From positions 50,948,001 to 51,012,000 of the forward strand of contig NC_091249.1 in assembly GCF_042477335.2 (NCBI RefSeq): a stretch of 64,000 nucleotides of DNA. The letters are read 5' to 3'. Source of the stretch: Ovis canadensis. Its lineage: Eukaryota; Chordata; Mammalia; Artiodactyla; Bovidae. This document shows, piece by piece, positions 44,985-55,800 of the stretch; position 1 is the first letter of the stretch, and each line of letters begins with the position of its first letter. Made by a program: the position numbers and the translations under genes. The notes under the pieces were generated by a model, which saw only the letters and a program-made list of their open reading frames with translations, did not search any database and had not been told where the DNA came from.

Positions 44985-45600
44985 AAAAAAATGATAGAAA
45001 CCCAAGTGGGCTTTGGCAACAACAACAAAACACTCTGAAAAACAAGTGTGTATCTGGTAGCTTCAGGAGCAGCTGGATCCAGGGGATTTGAATGAAGAAC
45101 CAGGGTTTAGCCCTTCTCTCTTCTCCAGGCTCTGCTCTTCTTTGCCCAAGCTTTAGTCTTGGGCATGTGCTCCTCACAGGATGGAAGCCCTAAGATCACC
45201 TCTTTCCTTCTTCAAGTCCAGGAAGAGAAGAAATTCTTTCTCTCCTTAGTCCCAACAAAAGTCCTAGAAATGAGCCTTAGTGGTGTGACTTTGTTCACAC
45301 ATTCATCCTTGATTGAATCACACAGTTTAGGGAATAGTGGATGCTGTGCATCCTGAAATATGTACCATCCTCTGGAACTGGGGTGGGGTAGCCCCACATG
45401 AATCTCATGCACTGATGGTGGGGAGGCGTGCTACCTCAAAGGAAAGAGAGGAAGATACTGCTTTCAGAAGACAGAAACTAAATGCTGAACAGTGGGCAGA
45501 TATGAGTGCTGGAATCATGGAAGGGACCATCAAGAGGCAATCTGGGGCCACCAAGAACAAGTCCTTCCTGCCAAACTAATTTCCTGTTTGATTGGGTTTT
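44985..45600 (+). repeat. Recurrent old repeat family R1, copy 4
   Basis: AGAAACCCAAGTGGGCTTTG at the start, core AGCAGCTGGATCCAGGGG (45,070-45,087), then AAGTCCTAGAAATGAGCC and a distal CTGATGGTGGGG part. Confidence 0.55.
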
Positions 45601-46078
45601 GGCCTAGTAGATCAGAGCAAAGCAGGGGACTCATGAGTCTTTGGCTACGCAGGGTATTTCCATTTATTCTGTGGATGTGGCAGTTATATGTGAGCTAAAG
45701 GATGGAGTAATCAGAAGTTTCCCAAGTGGATGAAAGAGAAGCTGACTTACTGTCCCACTGCAACTTGTAGGTAGCATATAGAGAGCCACTGAGCTGTCCT
45801 TGGTCCTGCTCTGAGCCGTCTGTTTAGTAACAACTTGATTGAAAGCATATACAACTTCCCAGACTCATCTGGGAATGACAGGAAGCTGAAGAAAACAGCA
45901 AGCCCCCTGCCCTACATCCTCCATATCCTGAGAGGGCTCGATGTGGGAGACAGGGATTAGATGTAATACAGTGGAATAAAACTGGGATGAATAGAAGTTT
46001 CTGGATTTAAATTCAGAAAACCAGCAACCCAGGGTAGATGGGTAACACCCTGTTGTTGGCAGCACCCATGGCAAAGAC
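45601..46078. other. Intergenic sequence, no gene recognised
   Basis: Unique DNA without coding signal. Confidence 0.45.
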
Positions 46079-46079
46079 C

Positions 46080-46275
46080 TAGGGCAGTGTTCCTCAAAGA
46101 GAGGTTTTCAGACCACTGGCACCAGTAAGAAAAAAAATTACCGGTAGGGGATGGTAGGGGCTTGGTAAAAGCGTGGATTCCTAGACGTCTCCCCTGAATG
46201 AGAATGGGGAAGGAGCAGGGATTGGAGATTTGCATTTTAATCCCCATCACAGGAGCTTCTGGCACATCTTCAAGT
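46080..46275 (+). mobile_element. MER5-like (hAT-Charlie) element
   Basis: GGGCAGTGTTCCTCAAAGAG, AAAGCGTGGATTCCTAGACG, GAGATTTGCATTTTAATCCC and CACAGGAGCTTCTGGCAC follow the MER5 order. Confidence 0.65.
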
Positions 46276-46279
46276 CAGC

Positions 46280-47225
46280 AATGGTCTCGCCATGAACTCT
46301 GAGGTCCCTCAGTCTGGTGGGCATTAACAGTACGATGTCACTGATCAAAGCTGACTGGGACCCTACTCATGCATGCACAAGGCCATATGCGCAGGAGATA
46401 TGCCATCTCACTTCAGGAGATGGCTTCAGAGAAATGTTCCCACTGGAGAACTCCTGCAAGGGGCGGGCAGGGCAGGGGGCAAGGGGGCAATGTGTTAAGG
46501 GTGCCTGTATCAGCAGAACTGGAGAGAGAGAATCCAGGGCAGACCCAGACTTTGTGTTCCAAAGTCAAAGAAGTAAGTTTTCTGAAGGAAAGAAGTGGCA
46601 GACATGCTTGATGTGGCCCCAGAAGATGAACCCAATGAGGGACAGATTCCTGCTCCCTTGAGAAGAGACATTTCTGTCCAGCAGAGCAGGTGTCCTGTCA
46701 GTGGGGTATTGCAAGGGGCTACAGACACTTGCAGGAGCACCCCCCCTCCCAGGGAGGATCTAGTTCCTCCTTCCCTTGGAGTCTGACGCTCAAGAGTAAA
46801 TCAGGTTGGAGGTATCAGGTGCCCTCTTATCTGGCCATCAAGCTTTGGGTCTGAGATGAGCCCTTCCTGGCAGCCCTCCAACCTGGATTTTTATATAGAA
46901 TTCAGGTGAGACGTCTACTTGCCCATCTCCACCAGGGAATTCCTACTTCTTTTCCTGACATGGCCCTGAGTACCACTTGGAAGAGAGCAGCTGACCTGAG
47001 TGACTGAAAGGAGCCATGCGTGCGAAGATCTGGGCACAGGAAGGGATGGAGGTGGTATGAGCCTGGGTGCTGGAGAAACAGAAGGGAGGCCACCATGGCC
47101 AGGGCCCACACAGAGCTGCCGAGTAGGCAAGGGGAGGGGCGTGCTGGGGCTGGAGGCTGTGGCCATCGCTGCTGCTGCTGTGCATCTATTCCAGTAGCTG
47201 CCTTCCAGGCATGCGGTAGGTATGC
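46280..47225. other. Intergenic sequence, no gene recognised
   Basis: Unique DNA. Open frames on both strands near 46,915-47,418 have no recognisable motifs. Confidence 0.45.
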
Positions 47226-47229
47226 GCTT

Positions 47230-47510
47230 TCTTATCCTCGAGTGGGGCCATAGTTCTGACCGTTGAATTGTGAGTGGAAGTGATGTGCTTTCTAGGCTGA
47301 GCCACTGACTGGGGGGAGGGTGTACCTCCAGAGCTCTCGTTTCCTCTCCCTCATGGGAGAGTGGCTGCTTTGTCAGCCCGAGTCCTTGAGTGACGAAGAT
47401 CTGGAGCAGTGGACCCATGAGAAATACGTCTTTGTTGACTTAAGCCACAGAGACTTGGGGGCGGTTACTACAACACAACCTAGTCTATCATGACTGCTAC
47501 ACACACCATC
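47230..47510 (+). mobile_element. Probable MaLR-type LTR, 3' part
   Basis: GTTGACTTAAGCCACAGAGA, TTGGGGGCGGTTACTACAAC and ACCTAGTCTATCATGACTGC resemble the 3' end of old mammalian LTRs. Moderate certainty. Confidence 0.5.
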
Positions 47511-47634
47511 TTATTCCAGCTGAAGAGAGGGGGCCAGAACTGAATATAGAAAGAGACCCTTTCTTTTCCTGTACCCCAAACCTCATTCCCAAGTTCTCAT
47601 CCCAAAGCAAAAACTGCAGGATGAAATTTAAGGA

Positions 47635-47842
47635 GCATGGACATTGAAATCAAACCTTGTACAGAGTCATCTCAGCTAACCTCACAGTGATTGAATAAGA
47701 TTGGCCCTGGGCATAGGGTTCTTTCCTCCCCCGAGCCTCAATGACCTCATCTATAAAATAGGTATAATAATGTTCATTTAATAGGATTCCTTGTCAGGAT
47801 CAAAGCAAATGTAATAGACATAGCAGAGTCTAGCACACACCA
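47635..47842 (+). repeat. MIR element
   Basis: CCGAGCCTCAATGACCTCAT, CTATAAAATAGGTATAATAA. Confidence 0.75.
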
Positions 47843-48375
47843 TTAGGACATCATCTTATACCCTAGCCCCAATCCCAGTCTTTCATCCTCAACTACTTCC
47901 CTCCAGTACCCAAATGGGGGCTGAAAATGAAGATTCTGCTATTGTTTCACCTCTCTCACCCATTTCTTTCCTGAAAGTGGGATGAGGTATAGTGTCAGAG
48001 GGAGCAGCCTGGGCACACTGCTCCCCACAACTCACACACACAGTCCTGTTGGGTAGATCAGGGGCCCCTGACACAGTCTATGTACAAGCAAGCCCCAAAG
48101 CAGAGTTCAAAACCCAGAGCTGGTGGATATTTGTGGACATTTTCATCTGGGCTTACATGAAATTAATTTTTTTTAATTTTTAGTTAAAATTTTTAAATTA
48201 AAAAAAAACTTCATATACAATGGCTTCTACTGAAAATTTGGAAGATGTGGCCCCATTGGGCCCCACCCTCTCAACCTGGCACCTGGAGAAGAACCAGCTG
48301 CGCCTGGAGATGGGACCCTGTGCCCAGTCCCTCCTTGGCACTGATGTCCAGCATCTATAGATACCTAACTGGACA
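47843..48375. other. Intergenic sequence, no gene recognised
   Basis: Includes an AT-rich stretch at 48,160-48,210 (TTTTTTAATTTTTAGTTAAA). Confidence 0.45.
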
Positions 48376-48379
48376 CTGT

Positions 48380-48725
48380 CTGGTGTTTTTCACAGCAGAG
48401 TTAAGAGGAAAGCAAAACATTTCTCACAACCCTTCTCTCTCAAACGTGGGAAACAAAAGACAGACCGAGAGAGGGCCTCGTGTTTCAAGAAATATAGGAG
48501 AGCTCGTATCTCTTTGTGGAAGCGAAGACCATTCTTATGTCGCCCAGCGTGCAGCATCAATTGATTATGTATCATCGACTGGCGTTTCAGGATGCCCATC
48601 GACTACAGGCATTTTAGTTTGCGACCCTGCCCTTACCCTTCTCATTCTCCTCCCGACACAGAGTAGGATCTTCTTTTTCTAACCATTCTCCTTGTGCACA
48701 TGGTGCGCGTCCGTTATTTCCTTTC
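48380..48725. promoter_or_regulatory. Candidate conserved element 1.2-1.5 kb upstream of UNC5A exon 1
   Basis: A repeat-free stretch with unusually many retained CpGs (TATGTCGCCCAGCGTGCAGC, ATCATCGACTGGCGTTTCAG, GTGCGCGTCCG) in otherwise AT-balanced DNA and ATCAATTGATTATGTATC in the middle. Its position just before the CpG island suggests a distal promoter element. Confidence 0.4.
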
Positions 48726-48799
48726 TCCTTCAAGGCAACCCTCTGTTTATTTAAACCCGATTAGGGTATGGGGGTGGGGAACAGGAGGCTCCAGCAGCA

Positions 48800-48880
48800 G
48801 TCGTTGCTGGAGGCTCCGGGAGACGCCGTGACTTGCCCAAGGTCACAGAGCTAGAAGACGGAGGCCCCTAGACTCTACCC
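48800..48880 (-). repeat. MIR fragment
   Basis: TGACTTGCCCAAGGTCACAG and AGCTAGAAG, the reverse-strand MIR core. Confidence 0.75.
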
Positions 48881-49570
48881 CCCAGAACTCTCTAGCTCCC
48901 AAAACCCAGTGGTTCCTTCAAGCCCACGTCTCCTGCGAGGTGCGCGCTCCGAGCGCAAACGCTGCACGTCTTGTTGATTGCGCTGCGTCCTAGCGTTGTT
49001 TTCTTTAGGTAAACGGTGCCGTGGGGTTAGAGAAACCTAGGATCACTCTGAGGCCCACCTGGTTCTGTGGCTGGGACTGCGGGTGGCCCCTAGTCTGTCC
49101 TACCCGCGTACCTCTGCGCGCGGGCCGGGGCCCGGGAGCTTCCCGCAGACCCCTACCCGAGCCGCGGACTGGGTGGCGTACAGCAACACGCCGAAAGCCT
49201 CGGAGCACGGCCGGGAGGTGCGGAGCAGGGTGGGGTGGGGGAGAGGGCTGCGCGGAACCGCCGCCGGACACCGCTGTCCCTGGCCGCGGTCTGCAGCCTG
49301 GCGCCGCGCCGGGATCGCTGCAGCCCTGGGCCCCTCCCGGGCCACCTGTGCGCTGGCTGGCGGGCCCGGGAGAACCCGGATCCGGAGAATCGATCCACTC
49401 CGGGTTTCAGACTTTTGGCCGGTCCCTGGAGATCGCGCAGGGAGGTGGGAGGCCTCCCGCCCACCACCCCAGCCTCTCCCTGGGGGAGCCTCGGGCAACG
49501 CCGAGAGGGATCCCCAGAGCTGGGGGTGGCCCGTTCGCGCGGCGCGGGGCTGCTGGGCCCCTCCCTCCTT

Positions 49571-49585
49571 CCCCCGCCCCGCCCT
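49571..49585 (-). promoter_or_regulatory. Tandem GC boxes (Sp1/KLF-type)
   Basis: CCCCCGCCCCGCCCT, two overlapping GGGCGG motifs on the minus strand, about 320 bp before the UNC5A start codon. Confidence 0.6.
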
Positions 49586-49798
49586 GACGCCGCCCAGCTC
49601 CGTCGCTCCAGTCCGGGTTTTGCGGCGCCCGCCGGCCCGCTCCCCGGCTGCGGGCTCCGCGCGGCGGCTGGCTCTGTGCGCGGCGCGGCTGGCGCTGCGC
49701 TCCGCCCCGGCTGCATTGCTGCGCTCCCGGTGCCCAGGGGAGGCACGCGCCGCGTGCGCCCCGCAGCCGGCCGCCCGGAGGCAGCGCAGTCCGCTGGC

Positions 49799-49846
49799 AT
49801 GGGCCCCGGGGGTGCCCGGGGCCGGGGCTCTGGGCTGAGGCGCTGA
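49799..49846 (+). CDS. Upstream ORF in the presumed UNC5A 5' UTR
   Basis: ATG at 49,799 opens a 15-codon frame (MGPGGARGRGSGLRR) that stops at TGA 49,844-49,846, 56 nt before the UNC5A ATG. The context GGCATGG has G at -3 and G at +4, so it should be recognised by scanning ribosomes if the transcript includes it. Being short and terminated before the main start, it would allow reinitiation and damp UNC5A translation. Presence in the mature mRNA and any effect are inference. Confidence 0.45.
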   Translation: MGPGGARGRGSGLRR

Positions 49847-49902
49847 AAGGCGCCCTCCTGTCCGCGGGGCCCCGCGCCCGGCCCGCCCGCCTGCCCGCGG
49901 CC

Positions 49903-49972
49903 ATGGCCGTCCGGTCCGGCCTGTGGCCAGCGCTCCTGGGCATAGTCCTCGCCGCCTGGCTCCGCGGTTCGG
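49903..49972 (+). CDS. UNC5A: UNC5A, first coding exon (signal peptide); netrin receptor UNC5A
   Basis: UNC5A is a type I membrane netrin-1 receptor that mediates growth-cone repulsion and acts as a dependence receptor for apoptosis. The full protein of about 840 residues has two Ig domains, two thrombospondin type-1 repeats, one membrane helix and cytoplasmic ZU5, UPA and death domains. Only the first 23 codons plus one base are in the window: MAVRSGLWPALLGIVLAAWL then RGS. This is a classic signal peptide with a short Arg-containing n-region and a Leu/Ala/Ile core, nearly identical to the mammalian UNC5A start as I remember it; Ser5 replaces the Pro I recall in human. The start has a strong Kozak context (GCGGCCATGG). 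The exon ends in phase 1 at a consensus donor (CGG|GTGAGT, 49,973). It sits centrally in a CpG island. Confidence 0.93.
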
Positions 49973-50299
49973 GTGAGTCACGCGCGCGCTCTGGGAAGGC
50001 TTGCGGGGGACCGTGCGCGCGAATGCTCGCTGCTCTAGGGGTCTTCTGACCCGCGCTGCTGGACCGGGTTGGGAGCCCCCCGAGGCCAAACTTTGCGAGG
50101 CGGGACGCGGGGGCCGCCTGTCGCTGCTGCGCAGCTTGCCCGCGCGCTTCCCCGGAAGCCTGGGTTCTGCCAAGTCCAGGAGCAGCTGTCAGCGCGTGGG
50201 GCTGGCGAGTGTAGACGCCCCACGCCTCTAGGCGGGGGAAGTTTGCTGGTTGCCCGGCCCCAGCGCAGGGTTGGGGGTTTAGATCAAAGCCCCGGGGAG

Positions 50300-51299
50300 T
50301 CTGGCTTGGCCGGTTAGCCGGTGAGAGGGTTTTGACCACATCCCAAGTGCCCAGGAAATTGAGGACAGGGTTTAAGATACCGTTTCCCGGCAGCATCTGC
50401 CCCAAACAGCTACTCACAATTCCCAGCTTGGCACCTGGCCGCTGCCCACGTCCGGAACACAGTGTCCTCCTCTGTCCCCGCCACACACTCTCGCACAGGC
50501 GCACACTCAGGCGTGGAGGCGCATACACCAGCCCCCGAGCCCTTGCAGTCCTGCACAGTGGAAGCACCAGGGCCCCGGGCCGGCACTGTGGCTCCTGGCC
50601 TTCCTGGTGCATAGGGGCCAGAGTTGTGAGTGGGGAAGCTCTACCGCTCTCCCCTCTCTGTTTCTCTGCACAACCCTTCTCCCTCCCCTCGTGTCCCTTT
50701 GGCCACCCTCACCTGCCCCATAACTCAGCCCTCAGCCCACTCCTGGGGGTGGGAGGAGTTCCCCTGCATCCTTTGTCTGCTCTCCCCGAGCTTCCTTCCA
50801 CCTAGGCTGAGTTGTTGGGGCCTCCTGATGGCTGCCTGCCCCCCTGCACTTAGCAGAGCTGAGCACCTATATGGACCGGAGGGGGTCATTTGTGTGATCA
50901 GGGGGGCATGGAGCTTGCCCTAGCAATTCTTGATTCTTGCAGCCCTGAGACCCTGGGGGCTGCCGCTGAGCCTGGCCAGGCCATTGTTAATCCCAGAGGT
51001 GTCAGAAGGGAGCACTAGGGTTCCTGAGAAAGGAAGCCAGACTGACGGGAGAGGAATGAGTGAAAGCTCAGAAAGCAGCCTGATGATTGAGGCTGATGTC
51101 CGTTTCCTTCAAGGGTCTCTGCGTAGTGCATCCTGCATCCACTGGCTAGCGGCCCTCCCCACCCTGCCCCCTTCAGTCTCCCCTCCCTCACCCCATCCAC
51201 TCTCCTTTTCCATCCCCCCAGCACCCCCCACCGAATCCTCACTTTAACAAACCCCTCTGCCCATGACCTCCCCTCCGCATCTGGGAGATTGCACTACCA
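50300..51299. other. Intronic sequence, no feature recognised
   Basis: GC-rich DNA after the CpG island, with pyrimidine-rich stretches; no exon signal. Confidence 0.5.
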
Positions 51300-51690
51300 C
51301 TGGGTGTGTGTTCCTGTTGCACACATGTGCGTGTTAGGAGTATGTGTGCATTACTCAGGGGGCACGGGTTGAGCCACTGACTGTGGTGAGCTGGGGGGTG
51401 TTCATGCCCCGCGCACGGGGGGAGGTGTTGCTAGATACCCGGTAGGGGCCCAGGGCTTGTTTACTGAGTCAGATGCATGCGGGAAGGTTGCGTGGTCATA
51501 TCTGCATGTCGCCCCCGTGAGCACGTGTGAGAGCTCTGGGCTGGCATGTGTGCCCTGGCGATGACGGGGGCTGGCGATGTGTGCAGCCCGGGTATGCGTG
51601 TGGCCAGATGAGCGTGTGTGGTGGCAGGCCTGCTGCACGTGTGTGACGGTTGTGAGCAGTGGCACAGGTGAGCATGTGTAGATGAGAGGG
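51300..51690 (+). repeat. Degenerate GTGTG-rich low-complexity region
   Basis: Scattered GTGTGTG, GCACACATGTGCGTG, GAGCACGTGTGAG and GCATGTGTG motifs with spacings of about 20-30 bp; an eroded minisatellite-like sequence rather than a clean tandem array. Confidence 0.55.
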
Positions 51691-52750
51691 TGATGGGTAC
51701 TGGTGAGTCCGGGTGCCGCAGCCCTGGGGGGTGCTGCGTGGATCCCTCAGGAGGACATAGAGTCCAGGAACCGCATCTCAGGGCCATGGGGCACCTGTCG
51801 GGGCCTCGTGCAAGGTTGCCCAGGGCCCTGGCGGGTGGGCACCAGTGCCACACGGCTGCCCTGGAGCAGAGCCTGCCTCCGGCATCAACCCTCAGGCCTG
51901 TGTGAGGGGCTGCTGAAGGGCACAGGGTCCTTCTTGTCATTTCGGGCCCCTTTACTGCTGGCCCCCACAGGTTCTGGGCACATGTGCCCAGCAGGCTGGC
52001 CCTGCGCTGACCCTGGCTCCTCCCGCATCGTCCATTCAGCTCCTTGGCAACAGCAGCCAGTGAAGAATGGGTCTGAGGGAGGGACAGCCAGCCAGGCTGC
52101 AGGGGGTGCTGGGGGCCAGCAGGATCAGAGCCCCTGCTCCCCAGGCCAGGCGCCCACCCTCTGTCTAAAGCCTGCCCCTTGGCACACTCACCCAGGCAGG
52201 TCCTCTCTGTGCCCCCACACGCAGAAACCACCTGTCTCACAGGCTTTTCCCATTCATACCCGCTCACACAGCTGGCACCTGCCTCCCCGCCCCTGTGGGC
52301 TGAACACACCTGCCGGCTTCCTGATCTCAGATCTCTGCACTCCTGAGGGGAGGGGCCCACGGGGAACGGGACCTCCTGAAAGGGGGGTGCTGAGGGGCAT
52401 CCCTGAGCCGTGGTCACTTCCTCAGCCCCTCTCCCACCTAAAGGGTTGATCCAGACCCACTTTCCACCCCCCATCAGCTGGGGTCATTGGTTGCTGGGAG
52501 GGGGTCTTCATTCTTCAGGGCTAAGAGATACTCTGCTCTCACTCACCATTCCTTGGGAGGGGGGTCTGCTCTTTGGCGGCCCCCCAGGCACCCACAGGAG
52601 AGGGCTGGTCCTCTGGCCCTCCTGCTTCTCCTGCCCTGTGCTGGGAGGAAATTCCTTTAGGAGCTTGGGGACTGGCACTGATGCAGGTACCAGACCCCCA
52701 ACCTAGACGCACTGATGGACCTGGTTCCTAGGAGCAGCCAACTTTGGCCT
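51691..52750. other. Intronic sequence, no feature recognised
   Basis: GC-rich DNA. The 337-codon minus-strand and 248-codon plus-strand open frames (51,461-52,474 and 51,703-52,449) have low complexity and no recognised domain. Confidence 0.5.
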
Positions 52751-52765
52751 CAGCCAGGGGCCAGG

Positions 52766-52987
52766 GGACTTCCCAGGTAGCGCTAGTGGTAAAGAACTCA
52801 CCTGCCAGTGGAGGAGATATAAGAGACACAAGTTTGATTCCTGGGTGGGGAAGATCCCCTGCAGAAGAGCATGGCAACCCACTCCAGTATTCTTGCCTGG
52901 ATAATCCCCATGGACAGAGGAGCCTGGTGGGCTACAGTCCATGGGATCACAAAGAGTTGGACATGACTGAAGTGACAGCATGCATGC
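52766..52987 (+). mobile_element. Bov-tA SINE with perfect target-site duplication
   Basis: GGACTTCCCAGGTAGCGCTA to GGACATGACTGAAGTGACAG. CCAGGGGCCAGG flanks it exactly (52,754-52,765 and 52,988-52,999). Confidence 0.95.
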
Positions 52988-53165
52988 CCAGGGGCCAGGA
53001 CTCCCCTGTCTTACAACCCTTTCTCTTGCCTCGTGCTGCTCTGGGCCCCAGACCTGCAGACTGAAGTCTCAGAGGCAGAAGCTGCCCTGAGCCAGGTATG
53101 AGGGATTTCTCCAGGCAAGGACCCTAGTGCTGAGCTTGGCTGCCTCCTGAGAACAAGTGTACAGG

Positions 53166-53222
53166 CACATACACACACACACACACGCACACACATGCAC
53201 ATGCATGCATGCACACACACAT
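53166..53222 (+). repeat. (CA)n-rich microsatellite
   Basis: ACACACACACACACAC followed by interrupted GCACACACATGCACATGC and CACACACACA. Confidence 0.9.
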
Positions 53223-53329
53223 TGTTTTGTGCACGTGCCCAGACCTGCTCTTTCCAGGCCAGCCCTCTCCTGCAGTCCGTCCTCCCAGGCCCCCTCCCCC
53301 TTTCCCCCAGCCTGAGGCGGGAAACCTTG

Positions 53330-53945
53330 GAGCCTCTCTTGGCTCTAACCTTCTCCTTCACGCTTCATGTCTAATCTGTCACCAGGTCCTCCAGCTCAGC
53401 CGACTTGTGACTTTGCTCAGGTCCCTCTCCTCCTTTGCCCCTCCCCACCCCAGCCCTTTCCCCCTCACCTTTCTCACCTGGGCTGGTGCCGTGGCCACCC
53501 CTCACTCCCTCCCTCCTCTGCATCCTCCACCTAGACTGATGCCACCGGTGCCCAGGCTAGAAAGCACGAGAACACCTTCTGTGGCACCCCAGTGGCAGCA
53601 GGTAAAGTCTGAACCCCGAGCCCAGGAGCCCTTAGGGAAACATCCCTGGGCAGACATGTTGGCAGGTTAGGTGTCCTCTCTGACTCCGGCCATCCACACT
53701 CCCAGACAAGCTCTGGCTTCCACCCACCGTACTTCCCATGCCTTGCAAAACGTGGTGCCCCCTCTCCCCGCCAGCCAGCCACAATCCCCATCCTATACCC
53801 CAGCATCCTCAAATTCTGGTCAGGGCCAGGCCAAGCCCTCGCTGCTGCTGCCAGTCCCCACTGTGCTGTGCTCTTCTCAGCCTCCAGCTTCAATCTAGCC
53901 CCTTCCAAGAGGCCTCCCCCACTCCTCCTAAGACCCATGAGGGGG
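53330..53945 (-). repeat. L2-like LINE fragment
   Basis: GGTAAAGTCTGAACCCCGAG, CACTGTGCTGTGCTCTTCTC, CCTTCCAAGAGGCCTCCCCC in reverse L2-like order. Confidence 0.5.
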
Positions 53946-54849
53946 CCAGGGCCCACTGGTAAGCCCCAAGTGGGCTCCAGGACAGAGGCACTGACTCTTT
54001 AGCCCTGGAGTGGCCTGGGGCAGCTGCCAGAGGCTTCTGGGGTGGGGGGGCACCTCCTCACTCGTGCCAAGGCTTCCCACAAGTATTGCCTTTGTCAATG
54101 GCACCATGACCCTGTTCTCAGCCCCCAACATGCTCCGAGTCACAGCCAGTCAAATGCTGATTTCTCTCTTTATTTCCTCTGCTTGAGTTTGAGTTCTCTG
54201 GCTAGACAAGGGGACGGTGGGATGGGCGCTGTGGCTGGGGAGTGGGGAGAAGTTTGCTCTGTCCCCTCGCAGCTCTCCTCGTCCCCCCTCTCACAGCCAT
54301 CCCTGTGCCTAAACACAGACTGCCCTGCTCCAGGGAGGCCGGCGATGGCTCCTGTCCAGGGCCAGGACTAGCTAGCTGACGCCCCCACACAGATGGCTTC
54401 CTCGAGCCTGTATGTTGTGGGTCCCTCACAGGTGCGCCCATGTCTGTGGAACAGGAACCTTGCCTGCCCCAGCCCTCCCAGGCATAGATGTTTCCAGGCG
54501 GGTGTCTTCTCATGGGAATAATGTAATTCTGGACAAACTCCAGCCCCTGGAAGGTGGGGCTGAGGGGCACGCCCCTCTGATAGTACCCATACTGACCCTG
54601 ACCATCTGTCTGAGTGGCCTCTTCCTCGGGCCCCACTCCAATGCTCAGGGCTGGCGTTGACACCAAGACTGGAGGTTCATTGAGCACCAAGCAGGGCTCC
54701 CAGTTCCCAGTTCCCAGCAGAGCCCAGCCCCTGGGCCCCAACCCTCCTCACCACCCAGATGGGCACCCAGCTTCCTGCAGTCAATTCTGCTGACCCAGCT
54801 CTCCATTCCCCTTGTCTGCTCCCATGAGAGTGGCACTGAAGGGTCCTCC
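53946..54849. other. Intronic sequence, no feature recognised
   Basis: Unique DNA; no exon-like pattern. Confidence 0.45.
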
Positions 54850-54851
54850 TG

Positions 54852-55060
54852 TGATTCCCTGGTGGCTCAGATAGTAAAGAGTCTGCCTGCAATGTGGGAG
54901 ACCCGAGTTCCATCCCTGGGTCAGAAAGATCCCCTGGAGAAGGAAATAGCAACCCACTCAGTATTCTTGCCTGGAAAATCCCATGGCTGGAGGAGCCTGA
55001 CATGCTACAGTCCATAGGTTTGCAGAGTCGCACACAGCTGAACGACTTTACTTTTACTTG
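54852..55060 (+). mobile_element. Bov-tA SINE
   Basis: GTGATTCCCTGGTGGCTCAG to CTGAACGACTTTACTTTTAC, complete with tRNA-derived head. Confidence 0.94.
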
Positions 55061-55665
55061 CTTTCCTGCCTCTGGGGAGCCTGTAAGGTAGAGTGGAAAG
55101 GGCAGGGCTTTGGAGGCAAACAGGACAGGCCAGGTTTCAGTCTAAGCCACCTGACCTTGGATGAGAAAATTTTTTCTCCCCAGCCTGTTCCCACCTTTGG
55201 AGAATGGGGTCACCTCTGCTCCCTGGGGTTAGAGTAACAAGTTGACGGGCAACATTGAGCACCCAGGTGGACCCCAACATGGAGTGGGTACCTGTGTGCC
55301 TCCTTCCTCCATTTTCCCTGGCATTTGAAGGGAAGTGAGTTGGGACAGGGTGGAGTCCTAAGCTGTGTCAGGCTCCAACCTCATACATAAGAGAGAAGAC
55401 CATCTCTATAAACTGTTTCACTTCTTGCTGCCCCTGGGAGAAGTCATTGCTTCTAGTTGGAAGAAGCCTCCTACCCACCCCACCTCATCTATACTCATAC
55501 CACCCCTTGCAGGGCACCTGCTTCAGACACTTGATTCAAACACCAGTCCCCTCAGGGTGCAACGAACTTTGGAGGTTCTGTGAAGATGATGATTTGGGCC
55601 TAGTTTGTCCTGGATCTGTGGTGACCAGCTCTGACACACAGAACATAGCAGCAAAGCAGGGGTGG
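55061..55665. other. Intronic sequence, no feature recognised
   Basis: Unique DNA; a MIR-like scrap near 55,082-55,150 (GGTAGAGTGGAAAGGGCAGG). Confidence 0.45.
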
Positions 55666-55667
55666 GC

Positions 55668-55800
55668 ACCCTAGATGCAATTCAATTCTGGTTCAGACTC
55701 TGCCATTGGATTGCTGTGTGACCCTGGACAAACCACTTAACCTCTCTGGGCTGTCTTCCTCTGTATGCTAATGGGCTGGGCTAGATAACTACTGGGGGCT
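55668..55800 (+). repeat. MIR element
   Basis: TGCTGTGTGACCCTGGACAA, ACCACTTAACCTCTCTGGGC: a very well-preserved MIR core. Confidence 0.9.

Larger units (their letters stand above)
48930..50300 (+). promoter_or_regulatory. UNC5A: CpG island and promoter of UNC5A
   Basis: About 1.4 kb of very GC- and CpG-rich DNA, beginning with GCGAGGTGCGCGCTCCGAGC and fading after 50,300. Overlapping GC boxes lie at 49,571-49,585 (CCCCCGCCCCGCCCT). No TATA box is evident, as expected of a dispersed CpG-island promoter. It surrounds the first coding exon. The transcription start cannot be fixed from the sequence but should lie within roughly 49.4-49.85 kb. Long open frames on both strands here are composition effects. 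Confidence 0.9.

Noticed and set aside
49266..49290. Possible REST (RE1) site in the UNC5A promoter (ACCGCTGTCCCTGGCCGCGG)
   Set aside because: Only the GCTGTCC half matches; the other half deviates at several key positions from the RE1 consensus.
49100..50173. 357-codon minus-strand open frame across the UNC5A CpG island (and a 401-codon frame at 49,407-50,612)
   Set aside because: GC-rich sequence rarely contains stop codons. The products are Arg/Pro/Gly/Ala-rich without domains, and overlapping frames on both strands are open at the same place.
51461..52474. 337-codon minus-strand open frame in intron 1
   Set aside because: Covers the GTG-rich low-complexity region; no domain, no splice or start support.
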